From positions 45,203-109,202 of the forward strand of contig NZ_JAIVEM010000045.1 of assembly GCF_020404765.1 (NCBI RefSeq): a stretch of DNA of 64,000 nt. The letters run 5' to 3'. This DNA is from Paenibacillus sp. BJ-4 (GTDB taxonomy: Bacteria > Bacillota > Bacilli > Paenibacillales > Paenibacillaceae). The translations under genes and the position numbers were made by a program. Under the pieces are notes generated by a model. It saw only the letters and a program-made list of their open reading frames with translations. It was not told the DNA's origin and did not search any database. Shown in pieces: positions 43,706 to 52,628 of this stretch; the first letter of the stretch is position 1; each line of letters opens with the position of its first letter.

Positions 43706-44755
43706 TTACGGATATACCGGTATGAAGCCCAGCCCGAGGTTCTCCTCCCATCCCATCATCAAATTTAAATTCTGAATCGCCTGTCCGGCGGCACCCTTCA
43801 CCACATTATCAATGACAGAAATAATCGTAAGGCGCCCGGTTCGGGCATCTGCTGCAAAACCGATATCGCAATAATTCGAGCCAAATACTTCCTTCGTTGC
43901 CGGCCATACACCTTCCCCACGAACACGGACAAAAGGATGGTCTTTATAATAGTCTCGGTATAAGCCGATAAGCTCCTGATCCGTGTGGTCACCTTTCAGC
44001 GTGACATAGATTGTACTCATAATCCCCCGCGTCATAGGCACAAGCTGTGTCGTAAACGTAATCGTAACATCCTCGCCCGCAATATCGCCCAGAACCTGTT
44101 CGATTTCAGGGATATGCTGGTGCTTATTCACCTTATAAGCCTTAAAGTTCTCGTTCATTTCCGCATAATGCGACACGAGACTCGTTCCCCGTCCAGAGCC
44201 GGATACCCCGGATTTGGCATCCACAATCAGCGTTCGATGGTCGATCCAATCTGCCTTCAGAGCTGGGATAATTCCCAGCAATGTGGCCGTTGAATAGCAG
44301 CCCGGATTAGAAATAAAAGAAACATCCGCAAGCTTTTCTGCATACACCTCGCTGAGTCCGTATACCGCTTGCTTGAGATATTCCGGTGAAGCCGCAGGCT
44401 TTTTATACCATGCTTCATACGTTTCTCCGCTCCGGAGCCTGAAATCCCCGGACAGATCAATGACCTTCAGTCCGGCATCAAGCAACTGCGGTACCAGTTG
44501 CGTACTAACGCCCGATGGCGTAGCTGTGAAAACCAGATCGGCCTTGGCAGCAATTTCGTGGACATCGACACCGTCCAAATCCTGCACCACAATATCCGTC
44601 AGATGTGGAAACCCGTCACTGATCGGGACACCCGCGCTGGACGAGGATATAACAGATACGATCTCTACCTGCGGATGATGAATCAAAAAACGAATGAGCT
44701 CCACCCCGCCATATCCGGTGGAACCAACAATTGCCACTTTTAGCTTGCTGCTCAC
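43706..44755 (-). CDS. argC: N-acetyl-gamma-glutamyl-phosphate reductase
   Basis: A 349-residue NADPH enzyme. The nucleotide-binding GSTGYGGVELIR lies at about 11-22 and the active-site cysteine is in FISNPGCYSTATLLG (about 150). First gene of argC-J-B-D-F-G-H. GTG at 44755 is the start, with GGAGG 7 bases upstream. Confidence 0.97.
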   Translation of the reverse strand: MSSKLKVAIVGSTGYGGVELIRFLIHHPQVEIVSVISSSSAGVPISDGFPHLTDIVVQDLDGVDVHEIAAKADLVFTATPSGVSTQLVPQLLDAGLKVIDLSGDFRLRSGETYEAWYKKPAASPEYLKQAVYGLSEVYAEKLADVSFISNPGCYSTATLLGIIPALKADWIDHRTLIVDAKSGVSGSGRGTSLVSHYAEMNENFKAYKVNKHQHIPEIEQVLGDIAGEDVTITFTTQLVPMTRGIMSTIYVTLKGDHTDQELIGLYRDYYKDHPFVRVRGEGVWPATKEVFGSNYCDIGFAADARTGRLTIISVIDNVVKGAAGQAIQNLNLMMGWEENLGLGFIPVYP

Positions 44756-44792
44756 AGACCTTCCTCCATTCCGTTCCTATGAAATATGTATT

Positions 44793-44821
44793 ATTATACG
44801 ACTATATTCATATAAATACAA
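44793..44821 (-). promoter_or_regulatory. Promoter of the arg operon with possible ArgR half-site
   Basis: TTGTAT, 17 bases, TATAAT on the minus strand, about 38 bases before argC. The spacer holds TATGAATATA, which contains the TGAAT half of an ARG box; an ATTTCA-like partner (ATATTTCATA) follows the -10 box. Repression by ArgR is likely by analogy but the box is imperfect. No T-box or other leader RNA is seen in 44830-45050. Confidence 0.65.
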
Positions 44822-45056
44822 CACACAATGTAATGTTATTCTCAAATCTTAAAATAAATGCTCCTGCCTATTCTTTTGGGAGACAAGCTATACAAGCTAT
44901 ACAAGCTATACACACGCAAATAAAAAAAGAGACAGGCCTCCTATTGAAACAATACACCGATTGCATAAAAGAAGAGGGCTATCCTTGTGCAATAAGATTG
45001 TCTCATGTATTGGTAATCATTTGGTTTAGCCATTTCCTGCACTTTAACATAACAAA

Positions 45057-45083
45057 AAACCCCCGTCTTATAAGACGGGGGTT
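45057..45083 (-). terminator. Terminator after yitT-family gene
   Basis: Perfect palindrome AACCCCCGTCTTATAAGACGGGGGTT with T6 on the minus strand. Confidence 0.9.
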
Positions 45084-45101
45084 CCGGCAGGTTATCCTGT
45101 T

Positions 45102-46001
45102 TTAGCTTTCCTTTTTAAAACCTTCTCCCAGCACTTCACGCGTGTTACTAATGATCACAAAAGCCTCCGGATCTACCAAGCGAACGAGTGTTTTGAGACG
45201 AGTTACCTCGTTTTGCCCGACCACAACCATAAGTACAGGACGTTCCTCGTTCGTGTAGCCCCCACGTCCTGCCAGCTCTGTCAATCCCCGATCCAGATCC
45301 TGCAAAATAGCCTGTGTGATCGTTTCCTTCTGATTGGAGATGATGTAGGCGACTTTGGAATAGCTTAACCCCATTTCCACAGCATCAATAACCTTGCCTG
45401 TTACAAACAGTCCAATTAATGCATACAATGCCCGTTCCGGGGACAGGGTAAAGCCAGCCAATGTAATTACCGTTCCATCCATTAACATGACACAAAGAGA
45501 AAGGCTAAAGCCCGTATATTTATGAATAATTTGCGCCAAAATAGCCAGCCCACCCGTCGAGCCTCTGCCCCTAAATACGGTACCCAATCCCAAGCCCACT
45601 CCGATCCCGCCATACAGCGAAGCCAGCAGCGGATTCGTTGTCGGAATCGCCCAATCCTTGGTCACATACACGAATAGCGGCAGCATAATACTCCCCAGCA
45701 GAGAACGCAGTCCGTACTTTTTTCCTAACAGCAGTACCCCTGCTATGAATAGGGGAATATTCATAGCCCATTGCGTATAGGCCGGTTCCAAACCAAACAG
45801 CTCCTCGCCCACGATAGACAAACCTGATACCCCACCGGATGCAATCCGGTTTGGAAGCAGGAACATATTGAAGGTTAATGCTGTAATGAAGGAGCCGAGT
45901 ATAATCAGCAAAATATCCGTTACATTACGTACGGGTCCGCTGGCGGCAATCCAAGGCTTGCGGCGTCTTCGGCGAGGCACGGGGGGATTCAATTGAGACA
46001 T
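45102..46001 (-). CDS. YitT/DUF2179-family membrane protein
   Basis: A 299-residue protein with five or six membrane helices (about 25-205) and a C-terminal cytosolic DUF2179 domain (about 220-295, AGRGGYTNEERPVLMVVVGQ). The SGGVSGLSIVG and GGIGVGLGLGTVFRGRGSTGG blocks are typical. Its function is unknown; the family is widespread in Firmicutes. The N-terminus is very basic (PRRRRRKPW). AAAGGAG precedes the ATG. Confidence 0.88.
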   Translation of the reverse strand: MSQLNPPVPRRRRRKPWIAASGPVRNVTDILLIILGSFITALTFNMFLLPNRIASGGVSGLSIVGEELFGLEPAYTQWAMNIPLFIAGVLLLGKKYGLRSLLGSIMLPLFVYVTKDWAIPTTNPLLASLYGGIGVGLGLGTVFRGRGSTGGLAILAQIIHKYTGFSLSLCVMLMDGTVITLAGFTLSPERALYALIGLFVTGKVIDAVEMGLSYSKVAYIISNQKETITQAILQDLDRGLTELAGRGGYTNEERPVLMVVVGQNEVTRLKTLVRLVDPEAFVIISNTREVLGEGFKKES

Positions 46002-46099
46002 CGTTCATGTTCTCCTTTAATTAAAAATACCGTATACACAAAAATTCCTACAGTCCGCAGACATCCGTTCTGCGGTTCTGTAGGAAAACGTACAGGCTA

Positions 46100-47213
46100 T
46101 TATTCTGCATCCAGCTTAATTTGACTGCGCAGGTAACCGTCGATGAACGGATCGAGATCACCATCCATGACAGCCCCTACGTTGCCTGTTTCTACGCTGG
46201 TACGATGATCCTTGACCATGCTGTATGGATGGAATACGTAGGAGCGAATTTGGCTGCCCCAAGCAATATCAGACTGCTCTCCACGGATTTCGTCCAATTG
46301 TTGCTGTTGTTCTTCAATCTTGCGCTCGTAAAGCTTGGAACGGAGCATCGTCATCGCACGTTCACGGTTCTTGATCTGGGAACGCTCATTTTGACAAGTC
46401 ACGACAATACCGGTAGGTAAATGCGTAATCCGAACAGCTGAGTCGGTCGTATTAATATGCTGACCACCCGCACCGCTGGCCCGGTACGTATCAATTTTAA
46501 GATCTTCCGTGCGGATCTCAATATCCACATCATCCGCAATTTCCGGTACCACATCACAGGATACGAACGATGTATGCCGACGACCGGAGGAATCAAATGG
46601 AGAGATGCGAACAAGCCGATGCACGCCTTTCTCCGCTTTGAGATAACCGTAGGCATTATAGCCTTTGATCAACAGGGTTACACTCTTGATCCCCGCTTCA
46701 TCCCCTGCCAGATAATCCAGGGTCTCCACCTTAAAGCCCCGTTTTTCTGCCCAGCGTGTATACATACGCAGCAGCATTTGGCCCCAATCCTGGGACTCGG
46801 TACCGCCTGCCCCTGGATGCAGCTCCAGAATCGCATTAAGCTTGTCATATGGCTGATTTAAAAGCAATTGTAGTTCAAACTCCTGCAATTTGCTCAGCAG
46901 GGATTTGACACTACTTTCAATTTCTCCAGCCAGTGTTTCATCGCCTTCCTCATCAGCCAGTTCAACCATCATACCTGCATCTTCATATTCCTGACGAAGC
47001 TGTTCATAGCTGTCCACAGAAGACTTGACTGCATTCATTTCGGCAATTACACCTTGGGCCTTTTCGTTATCATCCCAAAAATCAGGCGCAGCCATCTTTT
47101 CCTCAAAGTTTGCGATCATTTCCTGTTTGAGATCTAAGTCAAAGAGACCCCCTAAGGTTTGTTAGTTTCTTGCCTATTTCTCGTAAATCATGTTTTACAC
47201 TTGGATCAATCAT
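46100..47213 (-). CDS. prfB: Peptide chain release factor 2 with programmed +1 frameshift
   Basis: The gene starts at ATG 47213 (AAAGGAG 8 bases upstream). After 24 codons it meets TGA at 47139-47141 in the context AGGGGGT-CTCTTTGAC, the classical prfB shift site with an internal SD-like AGGGGG and CTT-TGA-C. A +1 slip continues as [19 protein letters not shown] and onward, for about 370 residues in all. Domain 3 holds [18 protein letters not shown] with the GGQ of peptide release. RF2 reads UGA and UAA and controls its own level by the shift. A caller that starts at 47119 misses the first 32 residues. Confidence 0.96.
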
Positions 47214-47241
47214 GATGTATTCTCCTTTAATATAGGGTTAG

Positions 47242-47455
47242 GGGGAGTAAAAGCATTTTGAGTTACGGCTGGGTGAAGAGACGCTACGCGAATGAATTTG
47301 ATCTTACGATCGCTGACGCTTCCCCAGATTCAAATCCTCCGCTTCGCTCCCGACCGCCGTAAAGTCAAACCGCTTTTAAATAACCGGCTCTGGTATGTGA
47401 GCCGGATTAACTGCTGAATTAATTGACAAACAAGCAGGGACCAGCTTGTTTGTCA
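47242..47455. other. Structured intergenic region between secA and prfB
   Basis: No gene. It holds a perfect 12-base stem TGACAAACAAGC/GCTTGTTTGTCA (47424-47455), a 7-base stem CCGGCTC/GAGCCGG (47381-47402) and a GC-richer block (47280-47370) with several short inverted repeats. The first hairpin may terminate secA, although its T run is poor. Bases 47456-47651 hold nothing I can call. Confidence 0.45.
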
Positions 47456-47651
47456 TAATTATTAGTTACAGGGAAAACTTTTGTGAGTATAGAAATATTC
47501 AACTCGTTCTCCAACAAAAAAGTATTGCTGAAAAATCCGGGTTACCCCCTGTATGGCACAAAATGGCCGACGGTCAGTGATTGAACTGCCGCCTGCCATT
47601 ATATGCATTGCAGGGAATGGTGTATCTATATTTATCCCTTCATTCAATTCA

Positions 47652-50102
47652 TTATCTTCTGCGTGGTCGCGCAGGGGCGGATTTCTTTTTAGGTGCAGCA
47701 GGTTCTCCACTCGTCGAGATTTTATCTTCATCAACGACAGCCTGACGCTCTTGGTTGGATTCAATTTGTGCTTTCATGATGTATGTCGCTACTTCCTCTT
47801 GAATGCTGGCGATCATAGCATGGAACATTTCGAAGCCTTCAAATTGGTATTCACGCAACGGATCAGTACCACCGTAAGCACGCAAGTGGATACCTTGGCG
47901 CAATTGATCCATAGCATCAATATGATCCATCCATTTGCTATCAACCGCACGCAGTACGATAACTTTCTCGAATTCGCGTACCATATCTTCGCCAATCATC
48001 TCTTCACGTCTGTGGTATCTGTCGGTAACTTTTTCGAAGATCATTTCTACCATCTCTTCTCTTTCCTTGCCCCACAGATCGTCACGAGTAAGTGCATTTT
48101 CCTCAAGCAGGTTGTTATTCACATACTCTGCTACTTCTTCAAGTTCCCAGTTTTCAGGAATGTCATCACCGCAATGAGCTTCAACCACACGCTCGATGAC
48201 AGGTTTGATCATATCAAACACAATTTCCTTAATGTTCTCCGATTCCAGCACTTCACGGCGCTGTTTGTAAATAATAGCACGCTGCTGGTTCATTACATCA
48301 TCGTACTGGAGAACGATTTTACGCTGATCAAAGTTGTTGCCTTCGACGCGTTTTTGCGCCGATTCGATAGCACGTGTAATCATGCGGCTCTCGATGGGTT
48401 GGTCTTCTTCAAAGCCCAAGCGCTCCATCATATTCAGTACGTTATCCGCACCAAAACGCTTCATTAATTCATCGCCGAGCGACAAATAAAACTGTGTGGA
48501 TCCTGGATCACCCTGACGTCCTGCACGTCCGCGAAGCTGATTATCAATACGACGGGATTCATGACGCTCTGTACCGATGATATGCAATCCACCGAGCTCT
48601 GACACGCCTTCGCCCAATACGATGTCAGTACCACGTCCTGCCATGTTGGTAGCGATAGTAACCGCACCCGCTTGACCTGCATGGGAAATAATCTCAGCTT
48701 CCTCAGCGTGATACTTGGCGTTAAGCACTTTATGACGAACGCCTTTGCGTTTCAGCATCTCAGAAAGCAACTCCGAGTTTTCGATAGAAATCGTACCTAC
48801 CAATACCGGCTGATTCTTTTTGTTACGCTCTAGAATTTCATCCACTACTGCATGGAATTTACCCTTTACGCTCTTGTATACAACGTCAGGCATATCTACA
48901 CGCTGGTTGGGCCGGTTCGTTGGAATTTGGAGCACTTCCAGACCGTAGATTTTTTTAAATTCTTCTTCTTCTGTTTTCGCTGTACCCGTCATACCCGCCA
49001 ATTTGCGGTACATACGGAAGTAGTTTTGGAAGGTAATCGTCGCCAGCGTCATGCTTTCATTTTGTACAATGATGTTTTCCTTCGCTTCAATGGCCTGATG
49101 CAAACCATCACTGTAGCGACGTCCGGCCATCAGACGGCCTGTGAACTCATCGACAATCAGGACTTCACCGTCAGCTACGACATAATCCACATCCAGGCGC
49201 ATAATAGCATTAGCCTTCAAAGCCTGTACAATATGATGGTTGATCGTCACACTTTCCTGATCGTACAGATTTTCCAGTCCGAAGAAATTTTCAGCCTTGG
49301 ATACGCCGTTTTCGGTCAAAGCAACCGACTTCACCTTGATATCCAGCGTGTAATCTTCTTCGACATCCAGGCTCTTCACAAAACGGTCAGCCGCAAAATA
49401 CAGCTCTGTCGATTTTTGAGCTTGTCCTGAAATAATCAATGGTGTACGCGCCTCATCGACGAGAATGGAATCCACTTCATCAATGATACAGAAGTACAAT
49501 GGCCGCTGTACCATCTGCTCTTTGTAAAGCACCATATTATCGCGCAGATAATCGAATCCGAACTCGTTGTTCGTACCGTATGTGATATCACAAGCATAAG
49601 CTTCCTGCTTGGCGGCATGATCCATATTCGCCAAATTCAGTCCCACAGACATCCCCAGGAAGTTATAGATTTGTCCCATTTCTCCGCTGTCACGCTGTGC
49701 CAAATAGTCATTGACCGTAACCACGTGCACACCTTTGCCCAACAGTGCATTCAAATAAACCGGCAGCGTACCTACGAGTGTTTTACCTTCCCCGGTTTTC
49801 ATTTCGGCAATCTTGCCTTCATGCAGCGCAATACCGCCGAGCATCTGAACGTCGTAATGACGTTTGCCCAGCACCCGCTTAGACGCTTCACGAACGGTCG
49901 CAAAAGCTTCCGGCAGAACTTCTTCAGCCGTAGCACCTTGTTCAATCCGCTCTTTAAACTCCGCCGTCTTCGCTTTCAGCTCCTCATCCGAGAGCTTCTC
50001 AAAATCCGGCTCTATTTTATTGATCAGTTCAACCGTCTTCATTAAACGCTTGACGTCACGTTCATTTGTATCACCAAAAATTTTCTTAACAATTCCTAGC
50101 AT
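47652..50102 (-). CDS. secA: Preprotein translocase ATPase SecA
   Basis: An 816-residue motor ATPase of the Sec pathway. Walker [12 protein letters not shown] (about 100-110), [19 protein letters not shown], and the helicase-like [17 protein letters not shown] and [13 protein letters not shown] are all intact. The C-terminus ends in a Lys/Pro/Ala/Arg tail and lacks the zinc-binding CxCxSGKKY motif (SEC-C) found in many SecA proteins, and no such motif occurs in other frames downstream. AAAGGGG precedes ATG 50102. It sits between hpf and prfB, as in B. subtilis. Confidence 0.97.
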   Translation of the reverse strand: MLGIVKKIFGDTNERDVKRLMKTVELINKIEPDFEKLSDEELKAKTAEFKERIEQGATAEEVLPEAFATVREASKRVLGKRHYDVQMLGGIALHEGKIAEMKTGEGKTLVGTLPVYLNALLGKGVHVVTVNDYLAQRDSGEMGQIYNFLGMSVGLNLANMDHAAKQEAYACDITYGTNNEFGFDYLRDNMVLYKEQMVQRPLYFCIIDEVDSILVDEARTPLIISGQAQKSTELYFAADRFVKSLDVEEDYTLDIKVKSVALTENGVSKAENFFGLENLYDQESVTINHHIVQALKANAIMRLDVDYVVADGEVLIVDEFTGRLMAGRRYSDGLHQAIEAKENIIVQNESMTLATITFQNYFRMYRKLAGMTGTAKTEEEEFKKIYGLEVLQIPTNRPNQRVDMPDVVYKSVKGKFHAVVDEILERNKKNQPVLVGTISIENSELLSEMLKRKGVRHKVLNAKYHAEEAEIISHAGQAGAVTIATNMAGRGTDIVLGEGVSELGGLHIIGTERHESRRIDNQLRGRAGRQGDPGSTQFYLSLGDELMKRFGADNVLNMMERLGFEEDQPIESRMITRAIESAQKRVEGNNFDQRKIVLQYDDVMNQQRAIIYKQRREVLESENIKEIVFDMIKPVIERVVEAHCGDDIPENWELEEVAEYVNNNLLEENALTRDDLWGKEREEMVEMIFEKVTDRYHRREEMIGEDMVREFEKVIVLRAVDSKWMDHIDAMDQLRQGIHLRAYGGTDPLREYQFEGFEMFHAMIASIQEEVATYIMKAQIESNQERQAVVDEDKISTSGEPAAPKKKSAPARPRRR

Positions 50103-50105
50103 GGT

Positions 50106-50213
50106 TTACCCCTTTCGCGCAAAACAATTAATAGAATCAATTTCACAATAAGAAAGGGTCCATGATGAAATTGATTCCCGATATGTTTGACAGGCCCGGC
50201 TATACCAGCCCAT
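50106..50213 (-). CDS. Possible 35-codon leader frame upstream of secA
   Basis: ATG 50213 to TAA 50106, ending 3 bases before the secA start and containing secA's ribosome site (AAAGGGG) in its last codons. The product is polar with Trp, Tyr and three Cys (MGWYSRACQTY at the start, CFARKG at the end). It has no clear ribosome site of its own and no signal sequence, so it may be only a chance frame; coupling to secA would be the interesting alternative. Confidence 0.25.
   Translation of the reverse strand: MGWYSRACQTYRESISSWTLSYCEIDSINCFARKG
50134..50177 (-). promoter_or_regulatory. Perfect 12-base hairpin in the secA leader
   Basis: GAATCAATTTCA and TGAAATTGATTC pair across a 20-base loop, 32 bases before the secA ATG. 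It lacks a T run, so it is not a terminator; it could affect translation or RNA stability. Confidence 0.5.
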
Positions 50214-50234
50214 CGTGCGATGTTCTTTGCATAA

Positions 50235-50263
50235 ATTGTAACAGTTTGTAGGACATGCCGCAA
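50235..50263 (-). promoter_or_regulatory. Sigma-A promoter of secA
   Basis: TTGCGG, 17 bases, TACAAT on the minus strand, giving a leader of about 125 bases. Confidence 0.65.
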
Positions 50264-50330
50264 CATAAGCAGTCTCTAGAATTGCATCCGGTTAAAGATA
50301 CCAAAGCAATTCACTCATGAAATACCATAT

Positions 50331-50370
50331 AAAAGAGCCCTACCCCGCCAGATTCGCAAGGATAAGGCTC
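50331..50370 (-). terminator. Terminator after hpf
   Basis: GAGCC...GGCTC stem extended by TA and CC/GG pairs, followed by TTTTATA on the minus strand. Confidence 0.75.
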
Positions 50371-50464
50371 GTCGTTATTATCATTTTCGCTAATATCCAT
50401 AAAGCATGCTTTCGTTGAAAACGAACTATTCATTTTAAAATACGATAAGCTTCTACTCTACAAA

Positions 50465-51025
50465 CTATTCCCGTTCGATCAGTCCGTACTTGCCGTCATT
50501 GCGTTTGTAAACCACGCTGACTTCTTCGTTATCAATATTGGCAAATACGAAGAAATTATGTCCAACCATGTTCATTTGAAGAATAGCTTCTTCCACATCC
50601 ATAGGTTTCAATAAGAAACGCTTGGTGCGAACGACTTCCAGCTCATCCAATTCTGCATCCTCATCCTCAGCCACAACCACGCCGCCTGCCGGATCTTCCA
50701 CAAAAAGAGTCTTCAAACTGCCTTTCTGACGGAATTTTCGGTTTAACTTGGTTTTGTTCTTGCGGATTTGCCGCTCAAGCTTGTCTACCACGGCATCAAT
50801 GGACGCATACATGTCATCGCTTTCGTCTTCGGCACGGAGTACAAGCCCCGGCAAAGGAATGGTTACTTCTACAGTGTGCAAATCTCTGGTTGTGCTTAAC
50901 GTTACACTTCCGTCAGACGTCGGGGGTGCATCGAAATACTTTTCAAGTCTGCTGAATTTCTTATCAACGTAGTCCTTCAAAGCGTCGGTAACCTCGATCT
51001 GTTGACCTCGTACTGTTAAGTTCAT
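50465..51025 (-). CDS. hpf: Ribosome hibernation promoting factor, long form
   Basis: A 186-residue protein: N-terminal HPF/RaiA domain (1 to about 100) and the C-terminal dimerisation domain (about 130-186, VVRTKRFLLKPMDVEEAILQ, MNMVGHNFFVFANID), joined by an acidic linker. Long-form HPF alone pairs 70S ribosomes to 100S dimers in stationary phase. ATG at 51025 follows AAAGGAGG by 8 bases. Place next to secA matches yvyD in B. subtilis. Confidence 0.96.
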   Translation of the reverse strand: MNLTVRGQQIEVTDALKDYVDKKFSRLEKYFDAPPTSDGSVTLSTTRDLHTVEVTIPLPGLVLRAEDESDDMYASIDAVVDKLERQIRKNKTKLNRKFRQKGSLKTLFVEDPAGGVVVAEDEDAELDELEVVRTKRFLLKPMDVEEAILQMNMVGHNFFVFANIDNEEVSVVYKRNDGKYGLIERE

Positions 51026-51049
51026 AGGGCACGCCTCCTTTGCCCCTTC

Positions 51050-51079
51050 ATTATAACACATATGTTAACGCCAAGTAAA
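51050..51079 (-). promoter_or_regulatory. Promoter of hpf, extended -10
   Basis: TGTTATAAT (extended -10) with TTTACT 18 bases upstream on the minus strand, about 25 bases before the start codon. Confidence 0.65.
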
Positions 51080-51135
51080 AAAAACACCCAGCATTTCGGA
51101 GCTATTTTACAAAACTCATCATTGTTCGATAAAAC

Positions 51136-51957
51136 GCTTCAGTTAACGTCATTCTTGTATCTGGAGCTTCACCAGTTACAGGCATTACACTCGGCTCGCT
51201 TGCTCCTTCCAGAAGTATGGTAGTGAATTTCCAAACGGTCGTTTCGTCTCTGCCACCCCCACCTGTACTGACCCTTCTGGGCAAGCGAACTTTACCTACT
51301 CACCACCTGACGGTAGAGTCCTGAGTGGTTCTGTCACATCAAATACAGTCAATGTCAGCTCGTATCCGCACCTAACATCCAGGTGACGAAAACATCCATT
51401 TTAGCAGCCTCTGTAGTCGGCGATCCGATCAGATACACACTGAGCATCACGAATAGCGGTGTAGATTCGGTCACAGATACCATTGTAATCGATACAAATT
51501 CCGGCCGGAACCTCCTTTGCTCCAGGTAGTGTTATCATCGACGGCCCAGCCTCCTCTAACGCCTCTCCGGTTGCTGTAATTGCCATCGGCAACATTGCGC
51601 CTGAAATACATTCGCCGTCAGCTTCCAGACATCAGTTCAAACTTTGCCGCACCCTCCACTGCTCACAGATATCGCATCCGAGGATTTCCTTTTTGCGAAC
51701 TGTCACCATGAACTCTGTGCCGCTTCCGCATCCTAAGCTGCTCGAAGGTATCCCATTGGGGCGCCTTGATCCAAACCATCAGGCTGTCATCATCTTCTCC
51801 TTCCTTTGATATTGAAAACGCGCTCCGTCCTTATCTGATCGCCCAGGCTATCCTGCGCTATCAATTCTGTTATCCCGACGGACGCGTAGAAAAGCAATCT
51901 GCTTCCTCCAATACTATTTTTGTGGAGATGGCTAATTTCGACGGTTCTTTAGAGTAA
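51136..51957 (+). pseudogene. Decayed DUF11-repeat surface protein (C-terminal repeats)
   Basis: No intact gene, but successive + strand frames give DUF11 repeat pieces in order: GITLGSLAPSRSMVVNFQTV; then, shifted, SGQANFTYSPPDGRVLSGSV; then, shifted, IQVTKTSILAASVVGDPIRY with TLSITNSGVDSVTDTIVIDT; then PGSVIIDGPASSNASPVAVI; then EGIPLGRLDPNH; and finally AILRYQFCYPDGRVEKQSAS ending at TAA 51955. These match the VTKT...VVGDTITYT...NSG and ATVxYxYxxPDGRTVSG patterns of DUF11 surface proteins. At least four shifts and the missing 5' end make it a pseudogene. A + strand terminator follows, which supports the orientation. Confidence 0.8.
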
Positions 51958-51970
51958 CTTTCTATTACGC

Positions 51971-52006
51971 AGAGCTCCCTTACCATCGTGTAAAGGGGCT
52001 CTTTTT
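51971..52006 (+). terminator. Terminator after the DUF11 pseudogene
   Basis: AGAGCTCCCTTA pairs with TAAAGGGGCTCT (one bulge), followed by T5 on the + strand. Confidence 0.75.
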
Positions 52007-52050
52007 CATATCAGGATTTTGGAAAAATCCTTAAGTATTTAGAAAACATA

Positions 52051-52077
52051 AAAAAGCCCTGGAAAATATTCCAGGGC
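52051..52077 (-). terminator. Terminator of the cold shock gene
   Basis: GCCCTGGAA/TTCCAGGGC type stem with T6 on the minus strand. Confidence 0.85.
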
Positions 52078-52144
52078 AGTTGCTAGCGTGTTATCCATTG
52101 CTAACCATCTTACCAATTATGTAGGTCGGCTATGCCGGGGATGA

Positions 52145-52342
52145 TTATAATTTGGTTACGTTAGCGGCTTGTGGTCCACGTGCGCCTTCGACAATGTCGA
52201 ACTCCACGTCTTGTCCTTCTTCAAGTGTTTTGAAGCCTTCTGTTTGAATTGCGGAAAAATGTACAAATACGTCGCCGCCGTCAGCCGTTTCAATGAAACC
52301 ATAACCTTTTTCTGCGTTAAACCATTTTACTTTACCTTGCAT
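52145..52342 (-). CDS. Cold shock protein (CspA family)
   Basis: A 65-residue single-stranded nucleic-acid-binding OB-fold protein. RNP1 KGYGFIE and RNP2 VFVHF are intact, with [10 protein letters not shown] at the N-terminus. It probably acts as an RNA chaperone; paralogues are usual in Firmicutes, so cspB/C/D cannot be assigned. ATG at 52342 follows GAAGGGA by 10 bases, with a leader of about 48 bases. Confidence 0.96.
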   Translation of the reverse strand: MQGKVKWFNAEKGYGFIETADGGDVFVHFSAIQTEGFKTLEEGQDVEFDIVEGARGPQAANVTKL

Positions 52343-52396
52343 GCACTAACATTCCCTTCGTCATCAAATGAAGTGAAGCTCTCGCCCACATTTTCG

Positions 52397-52426
52397 ACTA
52401 TACCACCCAAACTTATCCATTGTCAA
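52397..52426 (-). promoter_or_regulatory. Sigma-A promoter of the cold shock gene
   Basis: TTGACA, 18 bases, TATAGT on the minus strand. Confidence 0.8.
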
Positions 52427-52504
52427 TTGGAATTGATAATGTTTTCATACATTTTTTTACCACAAATTAGGGTTAAATATTGATTTAGTCAAGGCAGTAT
52501 ATAC

Positions 52505-52532
52505 AAAAATAAAGGAGCTTCTCAGCTCCTTT
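52505..52532 (-). terminator. Terminator of the pseudaminic acid cluster
   Basis: Perfect AAAGGAGCT/AGCTCCTTT-type stem followed by ATTTTTGT on the minus strand, about 97 bases after pseC. Confidence 0.8.
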
Positions 52533-52628
52533 ACCCTACACAAATTAATTTGAATCAAAAAATTAAAATAAATTTCTCCAGCGAATCAACTTAATCGCGG
52601 AGGAACGACTTGCATCTCATACAAGGAG

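Noticed and set aside
44830..45050. Possible T-box or other riboswitch before the arg operon
   Set aside because: I found no T-box sequence (TGGNACCGCG) and no antiterminator; the short leader and promoter with TGAAT boxes point to ArgR control.
47462..47764. 100-codon minus-strand frame at the 3' end of secA
   Set aside because: It overlaps secA in another frame, has no ribosome site and no recognisable content.
51102..51595. Minus-strand frames at 51102-51284 and 51401-51595
   Set aside because: They are antisense shadows of the decayed DUF11 repeats, which read sensibly only on the + strand.
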